A DNA stretch of 64,000 bases from Porphyromonadaceae bacterium FC4. GTDB lineage: Bacteria; Bacteroidota; Bacteroidia; Bacteroidales; Porphyromonadaceae. Under the pieces are notes generated by a model. It ran no database searches and was not told the DNA's origin. It saw nothing but the letters and a program-made list of their open reading frames with translations. The position numbers were made by a program, and so were the translations under genes. Where the stretch lies: contig LT635553.1 in the NCBI GenBank assembly GCA_900120395.1, positions 788,254 through 852,253 on the forward strand, in the 5' to 3' direction. Shown piece by piece: positions 16,177 to 25,683 of the stretch. Numbering within the stretch: the stretch's first letter is position 1; each line of letters begins with the position of its first letter.

Positions 16177-17685
16177 CTAACGAGCCCATCCGGGGTTTTG
16201 TATCATGGATTTGTTTTTTTGCATTTCGACTCTAGGTATTGGGAAACTGTACCTAAAGTCATCGCCGGAAAGGCTGTACTCCCGGCCACTTACAAATCGC
16301 TTCGCTTCCATCTGGTAGCGTTTCATGTAGATCCACGTGGCATCTATTTCGGCTAAGAACTCCTTTTTTCGCTCGAGTTGGATTTCTGCAAAGAGTTGGT
16401 CAGCTGATGTGGGAGCGGGGTGTGTGGATTTGTATCGAGCATCGATGAACTGCTGCAAGACTTGTCTCGCTTTTTCCGTCTGTCCCATATGCACTGCTGC
16501 TTCGGCATAGATCAAATAAGCATTTGCCAGCCTGAAGGGCATGAGCACTCCGAAGCCTCCTTCATAGGACGGCGCGCTCAGAAGATTATACTTCCTGAGT
16601 TTGCCTTCGGATGAAATGTATACCTCCTTTCGTAGATCGTCATCGGTGTATAGAGCGATAAACTCTGGTTCGATATAGCCGTTAGTTACCTCTCCATAAT
16701 AGGAGCTGAGGAAGTCCATTTTTTGCTTATTGAATCCATCGGCTATACGAATGTAGAATTCGTCGTTTTCAAATATGCGCTTGACTTTTGCGGTACTGAT
16801 ATCAAAGATATCTGCCAGCTTTTCAGCGCTGTCCATGAGCTTACGACCTTTCATCGCCTGCTCTGCATAGGAGAGAGCATTTGACCAATCGCTTTCTTCT
16901 TTCGCTCCACTATCGGCCTTATACCAATACACATCAGCGAGAAAAGCATTGATAAAGTCCTTGCGGTATGCAAAGTTGTACGGTTGGGTGGCAGTCTTCT
17001 CTAGAAGTCCGCTGGCAGTCTTAAGGTCTGAAATGATCTGGCGGAATACAGCTTGTTGTGTCTCCCTTGGAGGCATAGCGTTTCCAGCGTCATTGGTCGG
17101 ATCCAAAAACATGGGGATGCCTAGCTTGTTGTTTTTGTAGGGTGAGTAGTACTGCATGAGCTTATAGTATCCATAAGCTCTCCAAACTAGGGCTTCACCT
17201 ACCACCATATTTCGGACATTCGGGTCTGTGATGATCATATTGTCTATATCGGATATGATCAAGTTTAGCGGGCCCAGCATTGAGTAGTACTGATCCCAGA
17301 TGTAGTCATTAGAGGAGAGCCAGGACAGGTAGTCATGCCCCTGCGAGTTGTAGGCATTGCTCTTTTGATCATAATATCGAGAGCCGGGGTCGTCATTGAG
17401 CTGCATCTCCATGGAGTAAATGCTAAGCATCCTGCTGACATTGAAGTTGGGGATGGCGAAGTTATCCACACCAAAGAGAAGACCAAACTGCTGGCAGTCC
17501 GGAGTAGACATCAGTTTCAGAAAGCTTCCGAGTATATCTCTGTAGTCCTCTGCTGTTCGGACAACCTTCTCACCTCTTGGGGTCATTGTCAAGAAGTCTT
17601 TACACCCGGAGAGAGAGACTGAAAGAGAGAATGTAAGCAGGGAAATGGCTCCTGTCAAGATCCTATTGGTTGTATTATTTTTCAT
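16177..17685 (-). CDS. SusD/RagB-family lipoprotein
   Basis: A 502-residue surface lipoprotein (Cys28 in SLSGC). SusD/RagB features include the early DFLTMTPRGEKV segment, TPR-like helices with GEALVWRAYGYYKLMQYYSPY near residues 165-185, RETQQAVFRQIISDL near 205, and the C-terminal ERKKEFLAE and NPGWAR ending. It pairs with the SusC protein encoded 17 bases upstream to form an uptake complex. It is only distantly similar to the SusD of the first locus (shorter by 180 residues), so it should have a different substrate. The start follows from the signal peptide. Confidence 0.92.
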   Translation of the reverse strand: MKNNTTNRILTGAISLLTFSLSVSLSGCKDFLTMTPRGEKVVRTAEDYRDILGSFLKLMSTPDCQQFGLLFGVDNFAIPNFNVSRMLSIYSMEMQLNDDPGSRYYDQKSNAYNSQGHDYLSWLSSNDYIWDQYYSMLGPLNLIISDIDNMIITDPNVRNMVVGEALVWRAYGYYKLMQYYSPYKNNKLGIPMFLDPTNDAGNAMPPRETQQAVFRQIISDLKTASGLLEKTATQPYNFAYRKDFINAFLADVYWYKADSGAKEESDWSNALSYAEQAMKGRKLMDSAEKLADIFDISTAKVKRIFENDEFYIRIADGFNKQKMDFLSSYYGEVTNGYIEPEFIALYTDDDLRKEVYISSEGKLRKYNLLSAPSYEGGFGVLMPFRLANAYLIYAEAAVHMGQTEKARQVLQQFIDARYKSTHPAPTSADQLFAEIQLERKKEFLAEIDATWIYMKRYQMEAKRFVSGREYSLSGDDFRYSFPIPRVEMQKNKSMIQNPGWAR

Positions 17686-17702
17686 GATATGTTCTTTTTT
17701 GA

Positions 17703-20700
17703 TCAGATCCCCAACGTTATCTTAAATGACACCTCACGGGATACCGGGTAGTTGAAGGCACCCTGAGTCGCTACGTCCAGACCTCTATATTTCGTGAAAG
17801 TCAATAGGTTTCGAGCATTCAAGCTCAAGCGAAGATTGGATAGCTTGAGATTCTTAAGGTCATTCGTATTGAACCGGTACGACAAGGAGGCATCATTGAG
17901 TCGGATGAAGTTGCCGGATGTATACTTGTCAGAAGTATGGTTGGATGCCCACTGCTCTGTACTGTTGGTCGTGAACCGGGGAACGTCTGTGATGTCTCCT
18001 GCTTTTTTCCAAAATCCCAGATACTTTCTTTCTCGGTTTGTGCCGGAGACGGAAAGATTGGATGTGCCATTACGTCCACCGTTCGGTGCATCGAGCAGGT
18101 CACTAAAGAGTGGGACAATATGTCCAACCTTATAGGTCCACTGGGTGGTAAACTCGAACTGCTTATACTTGAGATAGGTGCCAAATCCTCCGATAAGCAT
18201 CGGGTTTGAACGCCCTAGCCACTTCATTGAGGAAGCAAAGAAGGTCTCATCAACGTAGCTATTCATGGGCTGATTGAGAAAGTCTACTACGTTAGGTATG
18301 GTGTTGAAGTCCTTGATATAGTTGAGGTAGTGTTCTTTTTGCGCTGGTGAATATTGACTCCAGCCATCAAGCATCTGTGCATAGTCGCGCTGAGCCTGTT
18401 CGCTCATGAAGTAAGTGGGGTTACCCGTCAGAGGGTTTACCCCTGCATACTCCCAGCCAAATATACTACCAACTTCGTTACCGGTGATGTTTACGATGCC
18501 TCCAAGTGAGTGGCCGGTTCGGGTGGCTTCTGCCCAGCTGGAGAAGTTGTGTTGAGACCTGACGATAACGTTTTTGTTACGAGCGATATTAAAGTTTGTA
18601 GAGAAGAGTAGGTCAGACGTATCTATCCATTTGACACGTAGATCCAGCTCCCATCCGCTGTTTTCGGTGATGCCACCGTTTGCTTTGACCGTTCGCCGTC
18701 CTATCGATGGAGCGACGGGTAGGTCATCAAGGATGTCAGTCGTCCTGTTATTATAGTATTCAGCTGTGAGGTAGACTTTGTCAAGGATGTTAGTCTCAAG
18801 GGCGAGCCCGAGATCACGTTTCTTTTCCCATTTGACAGTGGGGTTGGGGAAGCGCAACTCCTCAGCCAGACGATTGCCCATGTAGTTATTGCTCCCTAGA
18901 CGCAGTACAGAGAAGGGGTAGGCTCTACGGTCGATGTTTCCGGTAAGACCTCCTGATGCTCGTAGGGAGATCTCTTTCAGGAAAGGTAGGTTGTACCATG
19001 GTTCCTTATGTATGTTCCATCTCAATCCTAGAGAACCTAGTGGGGTGTATCGGTTGACATTCCCTATGACATCAGCTCCATCCGCACGGATGTTTGCACT
19101 AAGGATGTAACGATCCTTGAGTAGGTTGTACATAGCAGAGCCAATGAATGAGACAGAGTGCTCCTGCCCATCATAAGTATGATAGAGCCCCTCCAGTATA
19201 CTTCTTAGCTGAGAGTAGCTAGGGTTTGCGGAGTCAAATTGGGGAAGGCCGGTGATCCTGTAGTCATCGTAGTACATGGGGGAGTTGTAGCCAAACCCAT
19301 TATACTCTCTGGACATCGCTTCAAATGCCCCAAATAGGGTCAGAATATGGTTCTCGTTTATGATCCACGAGTAATCTACCTGAAAGCGTACCGCCCAGTT
19401 ATCTGACTTACCTGTCGCCTCTTTTAGCTCTCCATTATCGTACTGAAGCGGATAGATTGGAAATTTCTTGGTGTATATCTCCTTAGCAAGTGTTTCACCG
19501 TAAAATGAGGTATACGTATTGGGTGGAATCTCCGTCATATCTTTAGAGTGAGTCAGACTCTTACGAGCTAAAGCTTGCAAGGCAAGTCTAGGCAGAGGCT
19601 CCCACCGGATGTTCAGTGTCGCCTCAGCATCCAGAGAGTTTTGGGTTCTTCTTGTCCGATCCAGCTCATTAAGCATGTTGAAGGAGTCGTACTTCAGCAG
19701 GTTAGAAGTGACGTTAGTGTAGTTGCCAGGTAAATAGCTGAGATCCGGCTGGTCCGGTCTTTCGTATCTGTTGGCAAATATTGCATACTTAAATGGATCG
19801 ACCGCTGAAGCATGATCCTGGTTAATCCTATTGTTTAGGTTTACGTTTAGCGAAAAGATCCACTTTTCGCTTGGGCGGTAATCCATGTTGAAGAGCAGTC
19901 CCATGCTCTCATACTTATTGGAGCGAAGGATGCCCTGCTGGCTGGTGTAGGAGGCAGAGGTATAGTAGGATAGTTCTTCTGTCCCTCCGCGTAGGTTGAC
20001 ATTGTGGATGTGTGAAAAGCCGGGTCTGAAGATCTGCTTTAGCCAGTCCGTGTTTTGACTGCGGAGTATATCCATCTCCTGCTGGTATTCTTCGTTGGAT
20101 AGGTAGCCCTTCAAGTAGTCGCTATAGAGTCTTCCGCCGCGCCCTGCCTTGTTTGCCTGAGTGATGCCAAAGTTGTCTATGATCATTTTTTCATAGTCCA
20201 GCTTCTCGCTCCCGGACATCATTCCGAGGTCTACTCCGGGCATCATGCTCAGGGTAGCAGTACCGCTGTAGTTGATCTGAGTTTTGCTGCGAAAGCCCTT
20301 CTTGGTTGTGATCACGATGACGCCGTTCGCCGCTCTTGCTCCGTATATGGATGCTGCAGCTGCGTCTTTCAGGATAGAGATCGACTCGATATCTTCGGGC
20401 ATTATGTTGCCGATACCGTCTTGCATGATGGAAGCAGCATAGTTTCCTCCTGATATCTGGGGAACTCCGGTGAGCATCGGGAGGCCGTCAATCACCCATA
20501 GAGGTTCCGTGTTTCCGCTCAGGCTGTTCTCTCCACGTATGGTTATCTTAGCACGACTGCCCGGAGCACCGGTCACCGGTGTACTGTTGAGACCGACGAC
20601 CATACCGTCCAGTAGCTTATCCACAGAAGCGAAGCCCTGCAGGTTTATGTCTCGTGCCGTAATCACCTTTGCCGAGCCTACCATTTCACTCTTCTGGACC

Positions 20701-21059
20701 TCTCGCATACCGGTGGCCACTACTTCGTCAAGTACGTTGGCGGACTCCACCAGCTTGATATTAACGGTCGTCCCCGGTCCGTTTACTTTTTGGCGAACGG
20801 TCTCCTTACCAACGTATGAAAATACCAGGGTTACCGGAAAGGTCTGTGACGATACATCAATCGAATAGTACCCTTTCTCATCCGTAAAAGCCCCAATGTT
20901 CGAATTCAGGATACGTATTGTAGCCATGAAAATAGGGGCATTGCTCTCATCTGTTACTCTCCCTTTTAGGGTTGCCGCATGCTCTTGTGCAAATGCATTC
21001 GTGCCCAGTAAGAGGCAGATCAAAGAGGCCAGCAGTGTTGTTTTTCTTATTCTGTTCAT
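17703..21059 (-). CDS. SusC/RagA-family TonB-dependent transporter
   Basis: An outer-membrane importer of 1118 residues from the chosen ATG at 21059, where the signal peptide MNRIRKTTLLASLICLLLG...AFAQ begins. The frame extends 13 codons further upstream with no signal features. A carboxypeptidase-regulatory-like domain (about 30-110, LKGRVTDESNAPIFMATI), a VLDEVVATGMR TonB-box-like segment, the plug with EDIESISILKDAAAASIYG and GVIVITTKKG, and a C-terminal barrel can be followed. It lies between the unknown lipoprotein gene (31-base gap) and its SusD partner (17-base gap). The substrate is unknown. The M43-like and thioredoxin partners suggest peptides or glycoproteins rather than plain starch-like glycans. 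Confidence 0.93.
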   Translation of the reverse strand: MNRIRKTTLLASLICLLLGTNAFAQEHAATLKGRVTDESNAPIFMATIRILNSNIGAFTDEKGYYSIDVSSQTFPVTLVFSYVGKETVRQKVNGPGTTVNIKLVESANVLDEVVATGMREVQKSEMVGSAKVITARDINLQGFASVDKLLDGMVVGLNSTPVTGAPGSRAKITIRGENSLSGNTEPLWVIDGLPMLTGVPQISGGNYAASIMQDGIGNIMPEDIESISILKDAAAASIYGARAANGVIVITTKKGFRSKTQINYSGTATLSMMPGVDLGMMSGSEKLDYEKMIIDNFGITQANKAGRGGRLYSDYLKGYLSNEEYQQEMDILRSQNTDWLKQIFRPGFSHIHNVNLRGGTEELSYYTSASYTSQQGILRSNKYESMGLLFNMDYRPSEKWIFSLNVNLNNRINQDHASAVDPFKYAIFANRYERPDQPDLSYLPGNYTNVTSNLLKYDSFNMLNELDRTRRTQNSLDAEATLNIRWEPLPRLALQALARKSLTHSKDMTEIPPNTYTSFYGETLAKEIYTKKFPIYPLQYDNGELKEATGKSDNWAVRFQVDYSWIINENHILTLFGAFEAMSREYNGFGYNSPMYYDDYRITGLPQFDSANPSYSQLRSILEGLYHTYDGQEHSVSFIGSAMYNLLKDRYILSANIRADGADVIGNVNRYTPLGSLGLRWNIHKEPWYNLPFLKEISLRASGGLTGNIDRRAYPFSVLRLGSNNYMGNRLAEELRFPNPTVKWEKKRDLGLALETNILDKVYLTAEYYNNRTTDILDDLPVAPSIGRRTVKANGGITENSGWELDLRVKWIDTSDLLFSTNFNIARNKNVIVRSQHNFSSWAEATRTGHSLGGIVNITGNEVGSIFGWEYAGVNPLTGNPTYFMSEQAQRDYAQMLDGWSQYSPAQKEHYLNYIKDFNTIPNVVDFLNQPMNSYVDETFFASSMKWLGRSNPMLIGGFGTYLKYKQFEFTTQWTYKVGHIVPLFSDLLDAPNGGRNGTSNLSVSGTNRERKYLGFWKKAGDITDVPRFTTNSTEQWASNHTSDKYTSGNFIRLNDASLSYRFNTNDLKNLKLSNLRLSLNARNLLTFTKYRGLDVATQGAFNYPVSREVSFKITLGI

Positions 21060-21090
21060 AGTTCTACTCGTTATCTGGCTGTCGTGACCA

Positions 21091-22461
21091 TTATCCAATG
21101 TGTGGTACTACCGGGCTGACAAAGCACTTATAGTCCATGATAAGACCTCCGGGGTATTCAATTTCAGCAAACTCTTTATAGGTTTCGTAGTCTCTCGTTT
21201 GTGTCTTTTCACTCTTAGCCGGGAATGACCCTGTTATCTTTAGTATCCCCTTCTGACCGGATGCTGTTTGGAAAAAGACAAACTTCTTCTCTCCTTCAGT
21301 AATCCGTACCACTTCGTCTACTACAGTGAAGTCAAAGCCTTTCTTGTCAGCATCCCTATAGTCCTCCTCCGAAAAGTCGTCCGGCGCAAGCATAAACTTG
21401 GTATAGTTGGGGACAATCAAGTGTTGGATTTTTTTGTTGCGTCCCCATCCGGTTACTATTGGTGCAGGGTGTTTGATCGGAGGAGTGAGGATGTAGGTTT
21501 TGTCCTGCTCCGGGTCAGCTACCAGCAGTATATCTATGCTTCCCAGACCGGCCCTATTGGCGTCAAGCGGGGTAACCACTTTTGTAGCAGACAAGTTTAG
21601 CATCGAAGGCAGTATGGAAACCGAGTAGGTTTTTTCATTCAGTTTGCCGATTAGCTTCCCATTACCGTCGTACCCCTCTAGCTTCCTACGTATACGATCT
21701 TTATAGCCGTATACCTTCATATCCTTACCTTCTCGATTTGAGGGCGATTGGTTGTTTAGACTGCGGTACGGACCTTTGTACTCACCCGTCAGATCGCTCC
21801 CATTTTCGGTCTTGAGCTGATAGGAGAGGGTGATTTCGGTAGCGGTCATAGAGGTGATGTTGAGCTTGCCTGACTCAACGAGTACTTCATAGTTCCTATT
21901 TCCGGCATTGGTGTCGTATCGGGTGCTGCAGTAGGCGTGAAAAGTGCCGGGAGCGACGGTACTGCTGCCCTCAAAGGTCGTGGGCGAAAGAGGCTTGCCC
22001 AGGTCGGTGGCTATGTGAAATGTGATCGCCATCCCTTTTCCCGCCATGTCCTTTTTGATCTCATCATACCCGATCGTTTTCTCAAAGAGAGTAAGGGTGT
22101 AGTAGCTGGCGTTTACTTCGCTTTCTCCGGAGATGGAGCCTTCTATCACCTGTTTCTTTGGCGTGTGATTCAGGTCTTCGTACTCAAAAGTATAGGAGTA
22201 TGGTAATTGCTCACTGATCTTGTAGTCGTTTTGCTTCGTTATCAGTGCTGTTGATAGATCAATGTCCATTCCATATATCTTGGACGATCCCCGGACAACT
22301 CCGTCTCCGATAGTTGCTTCTTTAACGGAAGTGTCGAACTCCTGCCCCGGGTCCTTACAGGACGTGGACAGGCATAAAAGAATAGCGAACAGCAACAGAG
22401 ACCGTACCGGTCTATGCTCTGAGCCAAAGAAGTTATTAAGTACCTGATGCTTCAAAACCAT
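21091..22461 (-). CDS. Sus-locus lipoprotein of unknown function
   Basis: A 456-residue predicted lipoprotein with a long n-region and lipobox Cys35 (LSTSC). I do not recognise a family. The sequence is rich in beta-strand patterns (YSYTFEYEDLN, SASYYTLTLFEKTIGYDE, ITEGEKKFVFFQ), has no cysteine pairs after the lipobox and no catalytic motif, so it is probably a multi-domain beta-sandwich surface protein. It is the first gene of the second Sus-type locus, upstream of the SusC partner, which is unusual since such accessory proteins mostly follow SusD. Binding or presenting the substrate at the surface is a reasonable guess only. Confidence 0.7.
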   Translation of the reverse strand: MVLKHQVLNNFFGSEHRPVRSLLLFAILLCLSTSCKDPGQEFDTSVKEATIGDGVVRGSSKIYGMDIDLSTALITKQNDYKISEQLPYSYTFEYEDLNHTPKKQVIEGSISGESEVNASYYTLTLFEKTIGYDEIKKDMAGKGMAITFHIATDLGKPLSPTTFEGSSTVAPGTFHAYCSTRYDTNAGNRNYEVLVESGKLNITSMTATEITLSYQLKTENGSDLTGEYKGPYRSLNNQSPSNREGKDMKVYGYKDRIRRKLEGYDGNGKLIGKLNEKTYSVSILPSMLNLSATKVVTPLDANRAGLGSIDILLVADPEQDKTYILTPPIKHPAPIVTGWGRNKKIQHLIVPNYTKFMLAPDDFSEEDYRDADKKGFDFTVVDEVVRITEGEKKFVFFQTASGQKGILKITGSFPAKSEKTQTRDYETYKEFAEIEYPGGLIMDYKCFVSPVVPHIG

Positions 22462-22863
22462 AATAGTACACGGTTGAAATTAAAATGATCCATTTTTTAA
22501 CTATATGGAAGACCTATCTTGTTTTCTTTGTAATCGCAATTATACTTCTTTTTTTTGATTTTAAGAGATCTTTGGGCGACGACTACCAAGGGTTGACGCA
22601 ATAGGATTTTTTGCACTTCGGATCCGGGCAAAAAAATTGACGGATAGTAGCAAAAGGTTTCCAGTAGGAAAGAGAACGATTTGACGGATAGAAGGGAACT
22701 GTTTCTAGTAGGAAACTTTTTGCCCGTAGGTGATCGGCTTTTGTGAAGTGCCTATCGGTAAGGTATCTTCTCAGATATAGATTTGGCTATCAATGGATAC
22801 ATTCAATAACGGGTGTGCACGGCAAGTGACTTGTAGGGTAAGGGAAAACTTATTAAATTTTGC
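22462..22863. other. divergent intergenic stretch
   Basis: The stretch separates the minus-strand Sus-type locus from the plus-strand FKBP genes. It holds interspersed-element copy 3 (22628-22723) with its conserved tail at 22597-22625, and the FKBP promoter element at its right end. I found no clear promoter for the minus operon; TATAATTG (minus strand, near 22537-22544) is a weak candidate. Confidence 0.55.
22628..22723 (-). repeat. 96-bp interspersed dimer element, copy 3
   Basis: Inverted copy with complete GCAAAAA-type ends. On the plus strand it reads TTGACGGATAG, a TTTCC-AGTA-GGAAA hairpin, and the same again. One hairpin reads TTTCTAGTAGGAAA (one mismatch). Confidence 0.95.
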
Positions 22864-22871
22864 TACCTTTG
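22864..22871 (+). promoter_or_regulatory. -7 box before the FKBP genes
   Basis: TACCTTTG, a perfect TAnnTTTG element in an AT-rich context, lies 21 bases before the ATG at 22892. It decides the start of the first FKBP gene: the longer frame opening at 22793 would begin upstream of the promoter. Confidence 0.55.
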
Positions 22872-22891
22872 CAAGGCAATTTGAATATATA

Positions 22892-23488
22892 ATGAAATAC
22901 AGAATGGATAAAGTAAGCTACGCCTTAGGGCTCAGTATTGGTAATAACTTTCGTAACGCCGGCATTCACGAGGTGAATACGGAGGACTTCATTCGCGGCT
23001 TTGAGAGCGTGATGGAGGGTAAGGACTCTGAGCTAAGCTATGAGGATGCAAAGAAGGTGGTCAATGAGTACTTTGCGCAACTGCAGGAGGAGCGGTTTGA
23101 GAACAACCGTGCTGCCGGTGCTGAGTATCAGCTGATCAATGGTCACCGCGATGATGTGACCACTCTGGAGTCCGGCGTGCAGTACCAAGTGCTAAAGTCC
23201 GGGGATGGTGCCAAGCCCGCAGCCACAGATACGGTGAAGTGCCACTATGAGGGCTCTCTGATCAATGGCACGGTATTTGATAGCTCCATACAGCGTGGTG
23301 AGCCGGCTACCTTTCCGGTAAACGGAGTGATCAAGGGCTGGCAGGAGGTCTTGCAGCTGATGAGCGTGGGGGACAAGTGGAGAGTGGTCATCCCGTACCA
23401 GCATGCCTATGGAGAGCAAGGTGCGGGGCAGCTGATCGAGCCCTATAGCACTCTGATATTTGATATCGAACTACTGGGAATAGAATAA
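22892..23488 (+). CDS. FKBP-type peptidyl-prolyl isomerase, cytoplasmic
   Basis: A 198-residue protein from the ATG at 22892 (a second ATG at 22904 is equally possible). The frame continues upstream to 22793, but a promoter element lies inside that extension. The N-terminal FKBP_N helical domain (about 1-90, VSYALGLSIGNNFRNAG) serves for dimer formation in FkpA/Mip-like proteins. The C-terminal FKBP domain (about 95-198) has the expected VKCHYEGSLINGTVFDSS, VIKGWQEVLQLM and PYQHAYGE segments. It catalyses cis-trans isomerisation of prolyl bonds and helps folding. There is no signal peptide, in contrast to the lipoprotein paralogue encoded 31 bases downstream. Confidence 0.9.
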   Translation: MKYRMDKVSYALGLSIGNNFRNAGIHEVNTEDFIRGFESVMEGKDSELSYEDAKKVVNEYFAQLQEERFENNRAAGAEYQLINGHRDDVTTLESGVQYQVLKSGDGAKPAATDTVKCHYEGSLINGTVFDSSIQRGEPATFPVNGVIKGWQEVLQLMSVGDKWRVVIPYQHAYGEQGAGQLIEPYSTLIFDIELLGIE

Positions 23489-23519
23489 ATAATAATCAAT
23501 AAATAAAAACAACTGAATT

Positions 23520-24236
23520 ATGAAGAAAGTAGGACTAACACTACTCGTAGCAACAGCTACTTCGCTGGGTATAATGATCCTGAGCTCCTGCGGAGGCAAG
23601 ACAGGTACCTCTTCACTCAAAACAAGCGCAGATAGCGCTGCCTATGCTCTGGGTATCGCCAACGGCTATGGTATGGGTGAGGGCATCGCTAACTTCCCTG
23701 GTGAGAAGCTGGATCTCGACCTGATCGCAGCTGCCCTCCGTGACGGACTGAAGGGCGATACCTCTCTGATGCACCCGAGAGATGCTCAGGGCGTCTTTCA
23801 AGCGTATATGATGAAGGCACAGCAGGAGCAAGAAGAGGCTAATAAGACTGCAGGAGAGAAGTTTCTAGAGGAAAACAAAAGCAAGGACGGTGTCCGGACA
23901 ACGGATAGCGGTCTGCAGTACAAGGTGACCGAAGAAGGCACCGGAGCTACTCCCAACGCAACCGATACTGTAGTGGTTCACTACAAGGGTACACTGCTGA
24001 GCGGTGAGGTCTTTGACTCTTCTTATGATCGAGGAGAGCCTGCGGAGTTCCCCCTAAATCAGGTGATCCCCGGCTGGACTGAAGGTCTGCAACTGATGAA
24101 GGAAGGCAGCAAGTTTACACTCTGGATCCCTGCTGATCTAGCCTACGGCCCTCGTCCACTCAATGAAGAGGGCGGCTACCAGACGCTGATGTTCGAATGC
24201 GAACTGCTGGAGGTAAAGCCTGCCGTAGAGAAGTAA
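23520..24236 (+). CDS. FKBP-type peptidyl-prolyl isomerase lipoprotein
   Basis: A 238-residue envelope isomerase with a lipoprotein signal (Cys24 in ILSSC). An FKBP_N domain (about 35-125, DSAAYALGIANGYGMGEG) and an FKBP domain (about 130-230: VVVHYKGTLLSGEVFDSS, VIPGWTEGLQLM, IPADLAYG) give the FkpA/Mip build. It likely helps folding of exported proteins. It is clearly a paralogue of the gene before it, so the pair offers one copy inside the cell and one in the envelope. Both appear to be transcribed together and end at the perfect hairpin at 24257. Confidence 0.92.
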   Translation: MKKVGLTLLVATATSLGIMILSSCGGKTGTSSLKTSADSAAYALGIANGYGMGEGIANFPGEKLDLDLIAAALRDGLKGDTSLMHPRDAQGVFQAYMMKAQQEQEEANKTAGEKFLEENKSKDGVRTTDSGLQYKVTEEGTGATPNATDTVVVHYKGTLLSGEVFDSSYDRGEPAEFPLNQVIPGWTEGLQLMKEGSKFTLWIPADLAYGPRPLNEEGGYQTLMFECELLEVKPAVEK

Positions 24237-24256
24237 GCCGGCAAGGTCGAACGGTA

Positions 24257-24298
24257 CAAAAGAAGCGAGCTTCGTCAGCACGAAGCTCGCTTCTTTTG
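24257..24298. terminator. bidirectional terminator
   Basis: A perfect 18-bp stem pairs 24257-24274 with 24281-24298 around a 6-base loop. It is flanked by an A-run on one side and a T-run on the other, so it can stop both the FKBP transcripts (+) and the converging ptpA-to-MATE operon (-). Confidence 0.9.
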
Positions 24299-24313
24299 TT
24301 TTGCCCACTCCGA

Positions 24314-25669
24314 TCACTCCACGGTATGAATGGTGTACTTGGTCCAGTGCTCCTTTTGTACAAAGCGTATGCTGAGTAGAGCGATCAGTGCGTAGTACCA
24401 GACCTCTACAGAGAAGCATAGATGCACCGGTGCCTGAAACAGATAGACCATCACTGCAGCCAAGCTGATATAAAACACAATGCTGAAGAGCTCGATGAGA
24501 AAGACCACCTTGGTCGCACCCGTAGAGCCCACTGCGCTAAAGTACATAGCCCCCGCACTGCTGATAAGCAGGGCAAGACTAATGACGCGAAGCGAGGGTA
24601 TGCAGGCTTGGATGAGGTCAGCCCTATTGGTGAAGATGTTTAGGAAGAATGAGGGAAACGTGTTGACGACAAGGAGTATGCCGAGCATGGTCAGGCAGGA
24701 TATCTTTAGTGCCGTTCGCAGGTAAGAGTGAATCTTTTCGGACTGTCCTGCCCCAAAGATGTGGCTCACGGTACTACGTACTGCAGTGCTGTATGAGTTG
24801 ATGGGTATGAAGAGCAGGACGTAAAAGCTGCGAACGATGGATGCCACCGCCAGCTCCCTCTCTCCCAGACTTTCGATCATAAAGAAGAACACGGTCCATA
24901 CCGATTGGCTTAGCAGAGCTTGTAGGACCAGATAGCCGGAGAGCTGAATCAACGTCTTGATCAATCCGGTATCCCAGGTAAATAAGGAGATACGATCGAT
25001 GCCATAGAGCCTGAGGTCCACTTTTCGTCCCATGTATAGGATGTAAAAGAGGATCCCGGATACCTCCGCAAACACACTGGCTATAGCCGCACCCTTGACG
25101 CCCAGTGCCGGCAGTCCAAGGTTGCCAAAGATCAGTCCGTAGTCCAGGGTGATGTTGACGATGGACATGACGATAGAGTTGTAGGTGAGGACCTTGGTAT
25201 CCGATGTTCCGACAAAGAATGAGCGGAAGGTGGAGCTGGCAAAAGCAAAGACAAAGCCCAGCGAGCGGTACTCCCAGTACATGGTTGCCGATGAGGCTAC
25301 AGCCTGGCTGCTCAGAAGATTCGCGAAGAGCCAGCGACCAAAGGGGAACCCCAGCAAGGTCATCAGTACGCCAATACCGCAGAGAAGGATGAGGCTTTGC
25401 CCAAGTACGTGCCCGATGGTCTCTTTTTTGCCTGCTCCATAGCGGTGACCGATGATGATCTGTGTGCCACTTGCCAGCCCAAAGCCTATCGTATAGATGC
25501 AGAAGTAGACAAGACTCGCCATGGAGGCTCCGCCCAGCTGTACCTCACCCAGCCGACCCAAAAAGGCAGTGTCCACAACACCGATAAGATTGTGGGCGAC
25601 GAAGGAAATCATCACCGGTCCGGACAAGCGGAATATCTCTCTGGCACTAAGATTGACGGATCTCTCCAT
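24314..25669 (-). CDS. MATE-family efflux transporter
   Basis: A 451-residue inner-membrane protein with about twelve hydrophobic segments in two halves. The N-terminal ARE..RLSGPVMISFVAHNLIGVVDTAFLGRLG is the classic MATE start, where the first helix leads into the drug/cation-binding lobe. MATE proteins export cationic compounds in exchange for Na+ or H+. The substrate is not predictable here. It is the last gene of a five-gene operon, 14 bases after the DedA/YqaA gene. Confidence 0.9.
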   Translation of the reverse strand: MERSVNLSAREIFRLSGPVMISFVAHNLIGVVDTAFLGRLGEVQLGGASMASLVYFCIYTIGFGLASGTQIIIGHRYGAGKKETIGHVLGQSLILLCGIGVLMTLLGFPFGRWLFANLLSSQAVASSATMYWEYRSLGFVFAFASSTFRSFFVGTSDTKVLTYNSIVMSIVNITLDYGLIFGNLGLPALGVKGAAIASVFAEVSGILFYILYMGRKVDLRLYGIDRISLFTWDTGLIKTLIQLSGYLVLQALLSQSVWTVFFFMIESLGERELAVASIVRSFYVLLFIPINSYSTAVRSTVSHIFGAGQSEKIHSYLRTALKISCLTMLGILLVVNTFPSFFLNIFTNRADLIQACIPSLRVISLALLISSAGAMYFSAVGSTGATKVVFLIELFSIVFYISLAAVMVYLFQAPVHLCFSVEVWYYALIALLSIRFVQKEHWTKYTIHTVE

Positions 25670-25683
25670 GGGGTTATGTTTAT

